Source: a virus | Reading direction: 5' to 3' (one strand) | Length of the DNA: 31,747 bases | IMG/VR virus record: IMGVR_UViG_3300035670_000884 | Location: 1 to 31,747 of that record | In this document: positions 25,289-31,747 of the stretch, piece by piece | Layout of the letters: every line of letters starts with the position of its first letter | Numbering within the stretch: the stretch's first letter is position 1 | The notes under the pieces: generated by a model | What the model was told of the DNA's origin: nothing | The model's database searches: none | Seen by the model: the letters and a program-made list of their open reading frames with translations, nothing else | Made by a program: the position numbers and the translations under genes

Positions 25289-25375
25289 ATGGCATTTTTA
25301 AGCATTATAGGCACGTTTGTTTCATTCGGCCTTGCAATTTTATTTATACTCAAAAAAGAAGCTGACCAAGATTAA
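25289..25375 (+). CDS. Possible membrane micropeptide (28 aa)
   Basis: MAFLSIIGTFVSFGLAILFI, then LKKEADQD: a single transmembrane helix with a charged tail, like the micropeptides at 15997 and 22285. GGGAGG lies seven nt upstream and an extended -10 (TGG-TATATT, 25248-25253) could serve it. Its end overlaps the terminator and stop of the converging TPR gene. Confidence 0.42.
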   Translation: MAFLSIIGTFVSFGLAILFILKKEADQD

Positions 25376-25386
25376 TTCTTGGTCAG
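25362..25386 (-). terminator. Terminator of TPR-protein operon
   Basis: CTGACCAAG / CTTGGTCAG, 7-nt loop; minus strand continues CTTCTTTTTTG. Confidence 0.82.
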
Positions 25387-25884
25387 TTCTTGTAATTTTG
25401 ATTTTGTCCAAGGGTCATTGGGAAATCTTGCTAAGGTCATCTTGCAATAACCAATGGCTCTTACTTTATCACCAGTTTTATTGCAAAGGCTAACAAGAGA
25501 ATGATGAGTGCTTTCCGGAGCATCTTTCCATCTAATTGCAGATTCATAATATCTCATAGCCAATCTTTCATCTTTTACCATTGTGCGATAAAACATACCA
25601 ATATATTCGTATGCTCTATATCCATTGGGCATAATTGAAAGATACATCTTGACAAACTTTTCTGCTTCTATCATCCAAGCTGTATCTTTCTTATTAACAG
25701 AAAGAGACCACATAAGCCAAATCATATTTTCCCAAGCATCACGATTTTTTGGGTCTAATTTGAGCATCTCTTTGTATAGAAAAATGATACGAGGATAATC
25801 ACCGTCTTTTGTATCTTTAACACCGTGCCAAAGAACATCTATTGCTTTATTCAATTGTTCTATTTTTTGCTTACGAGTTTGCAT
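25372..25884 (-). CDS. TPR-like repeat protein
   Basis: 170 aa built of helix pairs: YPRIIFLYKEMLKLDPKNRD, EAEKFVKMYLSIMPNGYRAY, RLAMRYYESAIRWKDAPEST and RAIGYCKMTLARFPNDPWTK carry tetratricopeptide-type spacing (A/Y...P). Expected role: protein-protein scaffold. It starts 14 nt inside the 25871 gene, so the two are translationally linked. Confidence 0.78.
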   Translation of the reverse strand: MQTRKQKIEQLNKAIDVLWHGVKDTKDGDYPRIIFLYKEMLKLDPKNRDAWENMIWLMWSLSVNKKDTAWMIEAEKFVKMYLSIMPNGYRAYEYIGMFYRTMVKDERLAMRYYESAIRWKDAPESTHHSLVSLCNKTGDKVRAIGYCKMTLARFPNDPWTKSKLQELTKN

Positions 25885-26203
25885 TTTCTAATTCCTCATC
25901 TGTAAGTAGATATTCTTTGAATATACTTTGCCTTACATTATGACATACATTTAAATTCTTGGCAAAATTTACCAAGATAAGTTCTCTTTGATAACCTTCA
26001 AAAATCGTTCGACGTTTCTTTTGAGATTTATCCCATTCATAAATAAAGAAGTGCATAGAATTCTTTATATCAGAAAAAGCATACTCAATCAGATAAGTGC
26101 CATCTGTATTAAGGAATGCATCAAAGCCAGAAATCACATCAGAACCTTTAAGTTCATATCCTGTACCTGTTTTTGAAAAGTATATCCATACTGTTGGTTC
26201 CAT
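25871..26203 (-). CDS. Hypothetical protein (110 aa)
   Basis: MEPTVWIYFSKTGTGYELKG, then YLIEYAFSDIKNSMHFFIYE and a helical end (FKEYLLTDEELENANS). Mixed beta/alpha. It lies three nt after the 26207 gene and overlaps the TPR gene, the middle of a three-gene operon. No family recognised. Confidence 0.75.
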   Translation of the reverse strand: MEPTVWIYFSKTGTGYELKGSDVISGFDAFLNTDGTYLIEYAFSDIKNSMHFFIYEWDKSQKKRRTIFEGYQRELILVNFAKNLNVCHNVRQSIFKEYLLTDEELENANS

Positions 26204-26206
26204 AGT

Positions 26207-26644
26207 CTAGTTTACCATGCTTTCATTGTATTTTTTCTCTAGTGATTCAATAAATCGGGCATCAAAATTTAACGATTGGAATTCTACTGGCTTTGTCCCA
26301 TCTTTGTTTTCATGATGCCCAGTAAAATAAAAGTAATCTTTGTCAATATGCAATTTCACATATTTGAATGTTTTAAATCCACTTGAATCAAATTTGCGCT
26401 TGAATACATTGGTAAATTTATTCTGTTCTATGTCAGAAATACTAACAACTCTCTTAACATTTTCAAATTTACCCTGAAGCAATTTGATATCTTCTGGGTC
26501 AAGTTTAAAAGAAATTGTATTGTCTTTAGATATCTCTGTAAGATTTTCTTTGATATCAGAGAAGAATTCTGGGTCATATTCCATAGAAAAATACCCAAAT
26601 AAAGTTGTATCGACATTAGCAGATGCTTCGAAAGAGATAATCAT
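26207..26644 (-). CDS. Hypothetical protein (145 aa)
   Basis: Start 26644 (MIISFEASANVDTTLFGYFS). TATAAT lies nine nt upstream, giving a predicted 3-nt leader. The longer frame to 26761 runs through the promoter and palindrome s. EYDPEFFSDIKENLTEISKD and a lysine/phenylalanine-rich beta second half (FKTFKYVKLHIDKDYFYFTG). First gene of the TPR operon. Unknown function. Confidence 0.74.
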   Translation of the reverse strand: MIISFEASANVDTTLFGYFSMEYDPEFFSDIKENLTEISKDNTISFKLDPEDIKLLQGKFENVKRVVSISDIEQNKFTNVFKRKFDSSGFKTFKYVKLHIDKDYFYFTGHHENKDGTKPVEFQSLNFDARFIESLEKKYNESMVN

Positions 26645-26653
26645 AACAGAGAT

Positions 26654-26682
26654 ATTATATCCTTTAATGTATGTTACTTCAA
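26654..26682 (-). promoter_or_regulatory. Promoter of 26207-25372 operon
   Basis: Minus strand TTGAAG, 17 nt, TATAAT. Confidence 0.7.
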
Positions 26683-26710
26683 GAAAAAAAATTATTGCAA
26701 AGAATTTATA

Positions 26711-26732
26711 GGTATGGTTTAGACCATACCTT
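26711..26732 (+). repeat. Promoter-like palindrome s
   Basis: AGGTATGGT/ACCATACCT, TTAG centre; plus TTGCAA-N17-TTTAGA. Confidence 0.83.
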
Positions 26733-26778
26733 AAGAATAGCTGCAAATTTTTTTGATCCATGGTGTTTTTAACTAATT

Positions 26779-26802
26779 AGCCCCCTCTGGGTAGAGGGGG
26801 CT
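26779..26802 (-). terminator. GC-rich hairpin after GHKL ATPase gene
   Basis: AGCCCCCTCT / AGAGGGGGCT, 4-nt loop. The flank TGCAAATTTTTTTGATCC recurs near 28387. Confidence 0.75.
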
Positions 26803-26810
26803 TTAGGTTC

Positions 26811-28211
26811 TTAGATGATTGTTACATCTTGACCAAGTTGTGATGTGAACTTGGCAATAATCTCTTTTGAAGTTCTCAATGATTCAGGGTCATGCAAGAA
26901 TTCTGAGAGAGTATTTTCCAATGCTTGCTTGACGTGCTTCTTATTCACTTTATTGCAAGCATATCTAGCAAATCTTTCATCAGGGGATGATGTACCGTTG
27001 CCTTTGAACGGGTCCATCTTTCTTACTGTTTTGAAGATTGATTTAGCCAGTTCATCTAACTGACTTGTAAGACTCATTTCAGTCTTGACATTATTCACGC
27101 CAAATGCTTCATCTAATTCGGAAGTCATTTCAATCTTCACACGAATCAGAGCAAATCTGGAATGACTTGTACAGAATGCATTCCATGCAGTGTTATTTTT
27201 CCAAGTAACATCTGCATCACTTTTTAATTGCTCTATGGTAGTTTCTGCAAGTTCAGTTGAAATGGGTTGCTCTTTTTTAGTCAAGTGTAATCGACCATTT
27301 CTCTCAATATATACACCAGCATTAGGTTGGGTTAGAGGACGATAATGAATATCACCACGTTGCCACAAGTAGTATGTCACTGGCACTTCAAATACTTCAT
27401 CAACACCATTTATGTTTACTGTATATGAGAAGATTTGTTTGACATACTCTGATGCACCAGAGAAAGGACTTAATGGTAAGACTTCTACTAGTTTATTGAA
27501 ATCAGTGCCAATGTAAAGTTTATCACCTTCAATCAAGAATTTTTCAAAGGTTTCACCAAAAACAGCACCAAAACTACTTTTTATGTTGAAAGGTTCGTAG
27601 TTTAATTTTCTCTTCAATTGAGAAAGGATTTCAGAGTTGACATTTTTGAAAACATTCATAGTACCATGATTAGCATGACTACCATCTTCATCAATCATGT
27701 ATGTAGTCCAATACTTACGTAAGGTTTCAATCATAGGTTCAGATGTTCCGTACTCTACTCTGTAAACCGTAGCAGTATATTCCTGTGTAATCTCAATCTT
27801 TGAAGGATTGTAATCTACAGCATGAATAACATCAGATTCAACTTTGGAAATCGTAAGTACACTACCACCAAGACGGGAGACTACATTCTTCATTCCATTT
27901 CCGAATCTCCCAAGATTGCGACGCTTCTTGTTAGCAGTCCATCGGTTGTCGCCACCATTCTTAGTAGAATAGTTATCAATGTACATCTTATGGATTTTAT
28001 CAGAAGAGATACCAGTTCCAAAGTCTAAAGAAATCAAGACAGTCTTCTTGGGATTCTCAAGGTCTGGTGCAAGAAAGAGCTTTATAACACTAGACTCACT
28101 GTCAAAGTGATTATCAAGGTTATCCTTTAGGGAGGTCAAAAGTGTATGACCTGATGCTCGCTTGCCAGCAAAGTTAGGTGCTGGGGTAATGTCACGATTT
28201 TCAATTAACAT
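26811..28211 (-). CDS. GHKL-fold ATPase (MutL/MORC/Hsp90-like), variant N-box
   Basis: 466 aa. N-box region GHTLLTSLKDNLDNHFD with the Mg-coordinating Asn at N31; G1 box D63-FGTG; lid/G2 box G101-RFGNGMKNVVSRLGG. A second domain (about 200-330) has VYIERNGRLHL, like the transducer region of MORC/MutL-type proteins; the C-terminus is helical. The position four before N31, a general-base Glu in most family members, is Ser (S27), so hydrolysis may be slow or use another residue. It has a 40-nt leader with GAGAGAAG. A second, different GHKL ATPase lies upstream on the same strand. Likely a nucleotide-driven clamp acting on DNA or proteins; target unknown. Confidence 0.85.
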   Translation of the reverse strand: MLIENRDITPAPNFAGKRASGHTLLTSLKDNLDNHFDSESSVIKLFLAPDLENPKKTVLISLDFGTGISSDKIHKMYIDNYSTKNGGDNRWTANKKRRNLGRFGNGMKNVVSRLGGSVLTISKVESDVIHAVDYNPSKIEITQEYTATVYRVEYGTSEPMIETLRKYWTTYMIDEDGSHANHGTMNVFKNVNSEILSQLKRKLNYEPFNIKSSFGAVFGETFEKFLIEGDKLYIGTDFNKLVEVLPLSPFSGASEYVKQIFSYTVNINGVDEVFEVPVTYYLWQRGDIHYRPLTQPNAGVYIERNGRLHLTKKEQPISTELAETTIEQLKSDADVTWKNNTAWNAFCTSHSRFALIRVKIEMTSELDEAFGVNNVKTEMSLTSQLDELAKSIFKTVRKMDPFKGNGTSSPDERFARYACNKVNKKHVKQALENTLSEFLHDPESLRTSKEIIAKFTSQLGQDVTII

Positions 28212-28257
28212 AGTTTGCTTCTCTCAGTTTATGTGCACTTTATGGGGTGCTGAATAT

Positions 28258-28286
28258 AATATAACATATATCAAAATGGCATGCAA
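28258..28286 (-). promoter_or_regulatory. Promoter of 26811 ATPase gene
   Basis: Minus strand TTGCAT, 17 nt, TATATT. Confidence 0.78.
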
Positions 28287-28354
28287 GTAAAAATGAAAGA
28301 AATATCAGATTCTGGAATATTTATTTTCTAAAAATATTTTTGCAAATAATTTAC

Positions 28355-28376
28355 AGGTATGGTAGTAACCATACCT
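28355..28376 (+). repeat. Promoter-like palindrome t
   Basis: AGGTATGGT/ACCATACCT, AGTA centre; plus TTGCAA-N17-TAGTAA. Confidence 0.83.
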
Positions 28377-28423
28377 TGAGTGGAACTGCAAATTTTTTTT
28401 GATCCCTAGTGTTTTTAAACAAG

Positions 28424-28451
28424 TAAGCCCCATCCTCCGGGATGGGGCTTA
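28424..28451 (-). terminator. Hairpin after Gre-like gene
   Basis: AAGCCCCATCC / GGATGGGGCTT, 4-nt loop; same downstream cassette as at 26779. Confidence 0.78.
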
Positions 28452-28454
28452 TCA

Positions 28455-28880
28455 TCACGCTTGTTGTCGTGTTCTTGGTGTGGGCGATATGTCAAGTATA
28501 GAATAGTCGTTACCATTACATGTAAAGGCTTCTCCTACTTGTGCATATTGAAGAATCTTACCTAGTGATGATTCCACACTGATGATATTCTTGTCTGGGT
28601 TTACCAAAGTACTTTCTTTGACCAGTAAAAAGTTGTAAGTAGTGAATTCATTCAGATTGCGCAACCGAATTCGCATATTAACATTACTTGGCTTAGTCGG
28701 TTTAGGATTCTGGTCTGCAATGAATACAGGCAATGGTTTTGTTTGGCGGGATGTTACAGGCTTGCGACTTGCATCTATGACATCATAGATAGTGCGGTCT
28801 TGACCTGATTTGAATGAGTCTATCTCAGCTTGAATGCGTAGATTCTGGATTTCAGTGTAGGAAAGATTCTTGATATACAT
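28455..28880 (-). CDS. GreA/GreB C-terminal-domain-like protein
   Basis: 141 aa from ATG 28880 (AAGGAT nine nt upstream). N-terminal helix (LRIQAEIDSFKSGQ), proline/lysine linker (PKPTKPSN), then residues 70-132: MRIRLRNLNEFTTYNFLLVK, ISVESSLGKILQYAQVGEAF and YSILDIS. This follows the FKBP-like C-terminal domain of Gre factors (iSv-SPlGkALlgk-vGd, yeIl-I). It lacks the Gre N-terminal coiled coil, so it may bind RNA polymerase without cleavage activity, or use the fold otherwise. It follows the 28927 ATPase in one operon with a strong hairpin between them. Confidence 0.68.
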   Translation of the reverse strand: MYIKNLSYTEIQNLRIQAEIDSFKSGQDRTIYDVIDASRKPVTSRQTKPLPVFIADQNPKPTKPSNVNMRIRLRNLNEFTTYNFLLVKESTLVNPDKNIISVESSLGKILQYAQVGEAFTCNGNDYSILDISPTPRTRQQA

Positions 28881-28893
28881 TGTTTCATCCTTT

Positions 28894-28920
28894 TTGGGGA
28901 GGAGGTTCACTCCTCCCCAA
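28894..28920 (-). repeat. Intercistronic hairpin
   Basis: TTGGGGAGGA / TCCTCCCCAA, 7-nt loop, immediately before the Gre-like gene's AAGGAT; no T tract. Could reduce or stabilise downstream expression. Confidence 0.65.
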
Positions 28921-28926
28921 TTCGGT

Positions 28927-30252
28927 CTAGTTCTCAGCCAGTGCCTTGAACTCGTAGAGTTTCTCAAGTGCTTGACGACCAGTGAGTTCGTCAACATTAA
29001 GGCTCTTCAGTTCAAAGAGGACTGGGTGTACCTTGGCAGGTCTTTGAGGAGCATCGACAGAGATTCGATTGCGTAGGTCTTCGACCTTTTGCAGTTCCTT
29101 CTCTTGACGATTCTTCTCTCGTCGGGCATTGTCTTCAGACTGATGAATGGATTGGAAGTCAGAGAGTTTGCCCTTAATCCAATTCTTCAACTCCTTGTGC
29201 AAGATGACACAATCATCCTTCTGCACATTCATATCAAAGACATAATCGTCCAAGATGCCACCCTCATAGGTAAGTACCCATCGGAAGGGGTTGTTGATTG
29301 GAGTTTTCTCGTAGATGCCAAGCATTGCACCCTTGGACAATCCTCGATTGTTGCGAACCAACAAGCCACCCTGCATAGCATCTGATGGACGTTGCAGTTT
29401 GGTGAATTCACGCTTCTTGTTAGATTGATGAATCCAAGACATTTGCAACGTAACCTTTTCATTACACTTATTACCATTGGAGTCTTTGGTAATGAAGTAT
29501 TCATAAACAGGCGATGTTTCCTTGGCATCCTCTGCCTCAAGGTAGTCATACCAGAGTACCTTGTTGCTCTTGAATTGGTTGTCAAGACCATAGGTGTAGA
29601 GGTTTACGGCATCACGCTTGTGATAGAAAACAGTAGCAAGGTGATGACGGACTTTGCGAATCATATCCAGTGCTTTATCTGGTTCAGTCTTCAACTTGGA
29701 GATGACTATCATTGTACCAGATTCGTTAGCACCAAGGTAGTTAGTTAACTTGGCACTCTCATTGCTAGTGCATAGCCGACTTGAGTTAATATGGTTATCT
29801 GAATGAGCAGAGTGTTTCATCTTCTCATCCCAGTCAATGTAAGAGTACAAGTCACCATCTTCGCCACGAGTGAAGACATCAATATGATTGCCAAGTGCCA
29901 AGCCTGATGCCAACAAGCCCATACCAAAGAATCCTGACTGGGTTTTAGTGTTGCGAACACGACCAGTGGATGCCGGAATCAACGCCTTGTGCAACTGGAA
30001 CTTGTTCATTCCCGTGCCATTATCTACGATGGAGATGGAGATAATGCTTCGTCCATCATTGCGAACTTGCTTTTCAGTGCGCTGTTCTTCAGTGAAGTAG
30101 ACATGAACATCAGTTGCCTGAGCATCAAGTCCATTATCAATAAGGTCAGCGATAGCTGATTCTACTGAGTGTCCAAGTTTACGAGTGGCATTGAGCAGAG
30201 CCAAATAGTCTGGCATATGCTTTTCAAAATCAACGAGAGTTACTTTCGACAT
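28927..30252 (-). CDS. GHKL-fold ATPase, MORC/MutL-like
   Basis: 441 aa. N-box SAIADLIDNGLDAQA (D36 at the general-base position, N40), G1 box VDNGTGM (D77), lid GFFGMGLLASGLALG (G107-G112), then a transducer-like region with GGLLVRNNRGL and a lysine/glutamate-rich coiled segment near 370-395 (EDNARREKNRQEKELQKVED). Such stand-alone GHKL proteins occur in restriction, repair and conflict settings. AAGGG precedes the ATG after a leader of about 40 nt. First gene of an operon with the Gre-like protein; a second GHKL gene follows downstream under its own promoter. Heteromeric action of the two is plausible, not shown. Confidence 0.88.
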   Translation of the reverse strand: MSKVTLVDFEKHMPDYLALLNATRKLGHSVESAIADLIDNGLDAQATDVHVYFTEEQRTEKQVRNDGRSIISISIVDNGTGMNKFQLHKALIPASTGRVRNTKTQSGFFGMGLLASGLALGNHIDVFTRGEDGDLYSYIDWDEKMKHSAHSDNHINSSRLCTSNESAKLTNYLGANESGTMIVISKLKTEPDKALDMIRKVRHHLATVFYHKRDAVNLYTYGLDNQFKSNKVLWYDYLEAEDAKETSPVYEYFITKDSNGNKCNEKVTLQMSWIHQSNKKREFTKLQRPSDAMQGGLLVRNNRGLSKGAMLGIYEKTPINNPFRWVLTYEGGILDDYVFDMNVQKDDCVILHKELKNWIKGKLSDFQSIHQSEDNARREKNRQEKELQKVEDLRNRISVDAPQRPAKVHPVLFELKSLNVDELTGRQALEKLYEFKALAEN

Positions 30253-30300
30253 TTTTCAACCCTTAATGAACTAGATTTGTTTCTGCTCATCAATGAACAT

Positions 30301-30329
30301 ATCTTACTGCATATAACGTGCTAGTGCAA
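30301..30329 (-). promoter_or_regulatory. Promoter of 28927 ATPase operon
   Basis: Minus strand TTGCAC, 17 nt, TAAGAT; weaker -10 than most. Confidence 0.6.
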
Positions 30330-30446
30330 GGAAATATGACACAAAAACCCAAAATAAATGATGTTTTTTGGGTCAAATAAAATCTGCTCATCGCACAGGT
30401 ATTCTATCACATATTATTTTTCAAAAAATACTTGACAATATTTTTA

Positions 30447-30468
30447 AGGCGTGGGAAATATCACGCCT
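30447..30468 (+). repeat. Promoter-like palindrome u (variant arms)
   Basis: AGGCGTG/CACGCCT, 8-nt centre; plus TTGACA-N17-GAAATA. Confidence 0.82.
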
Positions 30469-30494
30469 ACAGATAATTGCAAATTTTAAATAAA

Positions 30495-30526
30495 GAAACA
30501 GATGAGTGGAGGGTCTCATCTGTTTC
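30495..30526 (-). terminator. Terminator of 30589-31190 unit
   Basis: GAAACAGATGAG / CTCATCTGTTTC, 8-nt loop, then TTTATTT on the minus strand. Confidence 0.78.
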
Positions 30527-30588
30527 CGTTTGGAGGGTATCCTTGTGAAGGGATATTAACATTATACACAACATTCAACGCAGTGGGA

Positions 30589-30843
30589 CTAAATTAGAAA
30601 TTCATTATCTGTTTTTTCAGAAATTATTTTGAATGTTTCTATATAGCCATGGTATTCAGGATTACAGCAATACCATTCTTTATCTTTAGAATTAGAAAAT
30701 TCTAGTAAAGCTCCAACTAATTCAGCAAATTCTGCTTCTGTAAGGTCTAATTCTTTCAAGACCTTTGCCCGACTATCCTTATCTGTTGTTTGGTCAAGAA
30801 TATAGATAAATCGGGCTATATTTTTACGAAGATTGATAGTCAT
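30589..30843 (-). CDS. Hypothetical protein (84 aa)
   Basis: Start MTINLRKNIARFIYILDQTT at 30843, overlapping the upstream TAA (TAATG). Helical, with VLKELDLTEAEFAELVGALL and a C-terminal WYCCNPEYHGYIETF. No family recognised. Expressed with the 30843 gene. Confidence 0.74.
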   Translation of the reverse strand: MTINLRKNIARFIYILDQTTDKDSRAKVLKELDLTEAEFAELVGALLEFSNSKDKEWYCCNPEYHGYIETFKIISEKTDNEFLI

Positions 30844-31190
30844 TAGTACCAAGCAAGCAAGTAATGACCAGCATCAGCATGAAGTCTAAACATCTTCACA
30901 AGGTCTTTGAACTCATCTTGTTCAATGTCATAGTGAGTAATGTATTCTGGAATAAATTCAGTTTTTTCCAAATCATCTGCCATCTGCTTGACAGTTTCAT
31001 GTGAAATTTCAAAGGTTTCTGGGTCGCCATACAAAGAAACACCAGTGATATCTTCGACTAAACGAGCATATACTTTGCCACGGAATGACTCGTTCCCAGA
31101 GCCAGAAAAGATTCCGCAACAGATTTTGAAATCGCCTTCAATAGTTCCGGCTTCGTCTTTACTCTTCTTCCAATAGTTATCAAGTCCCAT
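30843..31190 (-). CDS. Hypothetical protein, GLDNYW family (paralogue of 21654)
   Basis: 115 aa. The start at 31190 (MGLDNYWKKSKDEAGTIEGD) has AAGGAGAAGG upstream; 31220 is inside the promoter. IEGDFKICCGIFSGSGNESF then RGKVYARLVEDITGVSL form one part; VKQMADDLEK...YDIEQDEFKDLVKMFRLHAD is shared with the 21654 protein. Unknown function, acidic, cytoplasmic. Confidence 0.82.
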   Translation of the reverse strand: MGLDNYWKKSKDEAGTIEGDFKICCGIFSGSGNESFRGKVYARLVEDITGVSLYGDPETFEISHETVKQMADDLEKTEFIPEYITHYDIEQDEFKDLVKMFRLHADAGHYLLAWY

Positions 31191-31208
31191 ATCCTTCTCC
31201 TTGACTAT

Positions 31209-31237
31209 ATAATAACGCATATATTTAAGATTGTCAA
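31209..31237 (-). promoter_or_regulatory. Promoter of 30589-31190 unit
   Basis: Minus strand TTGACA, 17 nt, TATTAT. Confidence 0.8.
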
Positions 31238-31241
31238 ATAA

Positions 31242-31273
31242 AAATATCCCTCTTAGTTAAAAGAGGGATATTT
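31242..31273 (-). terminator. Terminator upstream of the 31209 promoter
   Basis: AAATATCCCTCTT / AAGAGGGATATTT, then TTATTT; ends minus-strand transcription from further right. Confidence 0.85.
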
Positions 31274-31404
31274 GTTGGTTTACTAGATTATTGACTTAAG
31301 GGCAATATACCTATCAACATCTGGATGGTAAAACAGAAATTTTCTTTTTTACTCCGTGAGAACCAAACTAATTACATATTACCAAATAAATAAGAATTTA
31401 CCTG

Positions 31405-31605
31405 CTAACTAATAACAGCAAAATCATAACCATTTGACCAGGCCTTAAACTTGGTTTTGACATCAGGATCTGTAATAATATCTAAAATCTTATTAACATT
31501 TACTTCACTGGCCATAAATGAATTCTTACTAATGACATCCTTGACAGCTTGATATGTCTTGTCATCATACTTCTTACGCAAATTGGAAAGATGAATCTTT
31601 TTCAA
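31405..31605 (-). CDS. Hypothetical protein (66 aa)
   Basis: From a TTG at 31605 (MKKIHLSNLRKKYDDKTYQA), with AGGGT eight nt upstream. Basic helix, then VKDVISKNSFMASEVNVNKI and KFKAWSNGYDFAVIS. The rare start codon lowers confidence. Function unknown. Confidence 0.55.
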   Translation of the reverse strand: MKKIHLSNLRKKYDDKTYQAVKDVISKNSFMASEVNVNKILDIITDPDVKTKFKAWSNGYDFAVIS

Positions 31606-31676
31606 TTGATTACCCTGAAAATATATTTAGCATTTCTGCTGATATTATTTTAGAATTTTTCTTGCTATTTGTCAAT

Positions 31677-31697
31677 AGGTGTGTGAATTACACACCT
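31677..31697 (-). repeat. Promoter-like palindrome v (variant arms)
   Basis: AGGTGTGT/ACACACCT; minus TTGACA-N17-AATTCA. The only copy whose implied direction is the same as the gene it faces. Confidence 0.8.
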
Positions 31698-31727
31698 AAA
31701 AAATATTGTCAAATATTTTTTAAGGTT

Positions 31728-31747
31728 GGAGGGGATTTCTCCCCTCC
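31728..31747. terminator. Hairpin at right edge
   Basis: GGAGGGGA / TCCCCTCC around TTTC; cut by the window end. Confidence 0.55.

Larger units (their letters stand above)
30253..30588. other. 336-nt gene-free region
   Basis: Holds the ATPase promoter and leader, palindrome u, a hairpin terminator (30495-30526) and, on the minus strand, a TATAAT (30566-30561) upstream of C-rich sequence with two ACCCTCCA words. No ORF supported. Confidence 0.6.

Noticed and set aside
31276-31404. Short frame ending FLFYHPDVDRYIALKSII on the minus strand
   Set aside because: Protein-like, with a GGAG upstream, but no ATG/GTG/TTG start in frame; too short to claim, perhaps a gene remnant.
10899-31697. Repeated palindromes as a CRISPR array
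   Set aside because: Copies are hundreds of bases to kilobases apart with genes between, differ in sequence and have no regular spacers; no cas genes.
10899-31697. Palindromes simply as Rho-independent terminators
   Set aside because: Most follow an independent, better terminator hairpin, and the T tract is delayed by A residues. The constant 17-nt spacing to a -35-like hexamer is unexplained by termination. A secondary terminator role remains possible, notably at palindrome r.
1-31747. Insertion sequences or transposases
   Set aside because: No transposase or integrase motifs and no terminal inverted repeats flanking a gene were seen.

Overview
The window looks like part of a large, AT-rich (roughly one third G+C by eye) bacteriophage or phage-like plasmid. 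It has about 70 small, tightly packed genes, mostly of unknown function. No ribosomal, tRNA, central-metabolism or transposase genes are visible. The recognisable families are ones typical of phages and conjugative plasmids: a DUF3846-like protein, a DUF4313-like protein, a 'TRSRIG...YCHYDGY' phage protein, a Vsr-type endonuclease with repeated zinc ribbons, an HAD phosphatase of the RNA-repair type, a possible ADP-ribosyltransferase-like polyvalent protein, a zincin and an XRE regulator. A type IV prepilin-like protein with an H-X9-DG motif at the left end resembles proteins of Armatimonadota, Planctomycetes and relatives. It hints at the host group or at a host-derived gene.

Layout. 1-9.4 kb: longer genes of structural or accessory character. 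They include the prepilin-like protein, the HAD protein, three proteins sharing an N-terminal helical module, a HEXXH protein, the endonuclease, and a probable two-part polyvalent protein split at an A9 run. 9.4-9.8 kb: a gene-free stretch with a long nested inverted repeat, G/C homopolymer runs and seven TGGGGCAAA-like repeats. 9.8-18.3 kb: small, mostly plus-strand genes, nearly every unit with its own promoter and terminator. 18.4-25 kb: similar small genes, mostly minus strand, with candidate small RNAs between them. 25-31.6 kb: minus-strand operons, including two different GHKL (MORC/MutL-like) ATPases on either side of a GreA/GreB C-terminal-domain-like protein.

Two genome-wide features stand out. 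First, about 22 genes appear to be leaderless: the start codon lies exactly six nucleotides after the -10 hexamer, so transcription should begin at the start codon. This rule corrects several gene starts. Second, from 10.9 kb rightwards there are 22 short palindromes with arms of the type AGGTNYGGT/ACCRNACCT. Nearly all follow the terminator of a transcription unit. In every copy a -35-like hexamer (TTGACA in 13 of 22) lies exactly 17 nt before the palindrome centre, so the palindrome sits on the would-be -10 of a promoter. In 21 copies this promoter points back into the preceding unit. Arm sequences differ but pairing is kept. These cassettes resemble in concept the promoter/stem-loop shuffling cassettes (PeSLs) of T4-type phages, but the design seen here is not one I recognise.
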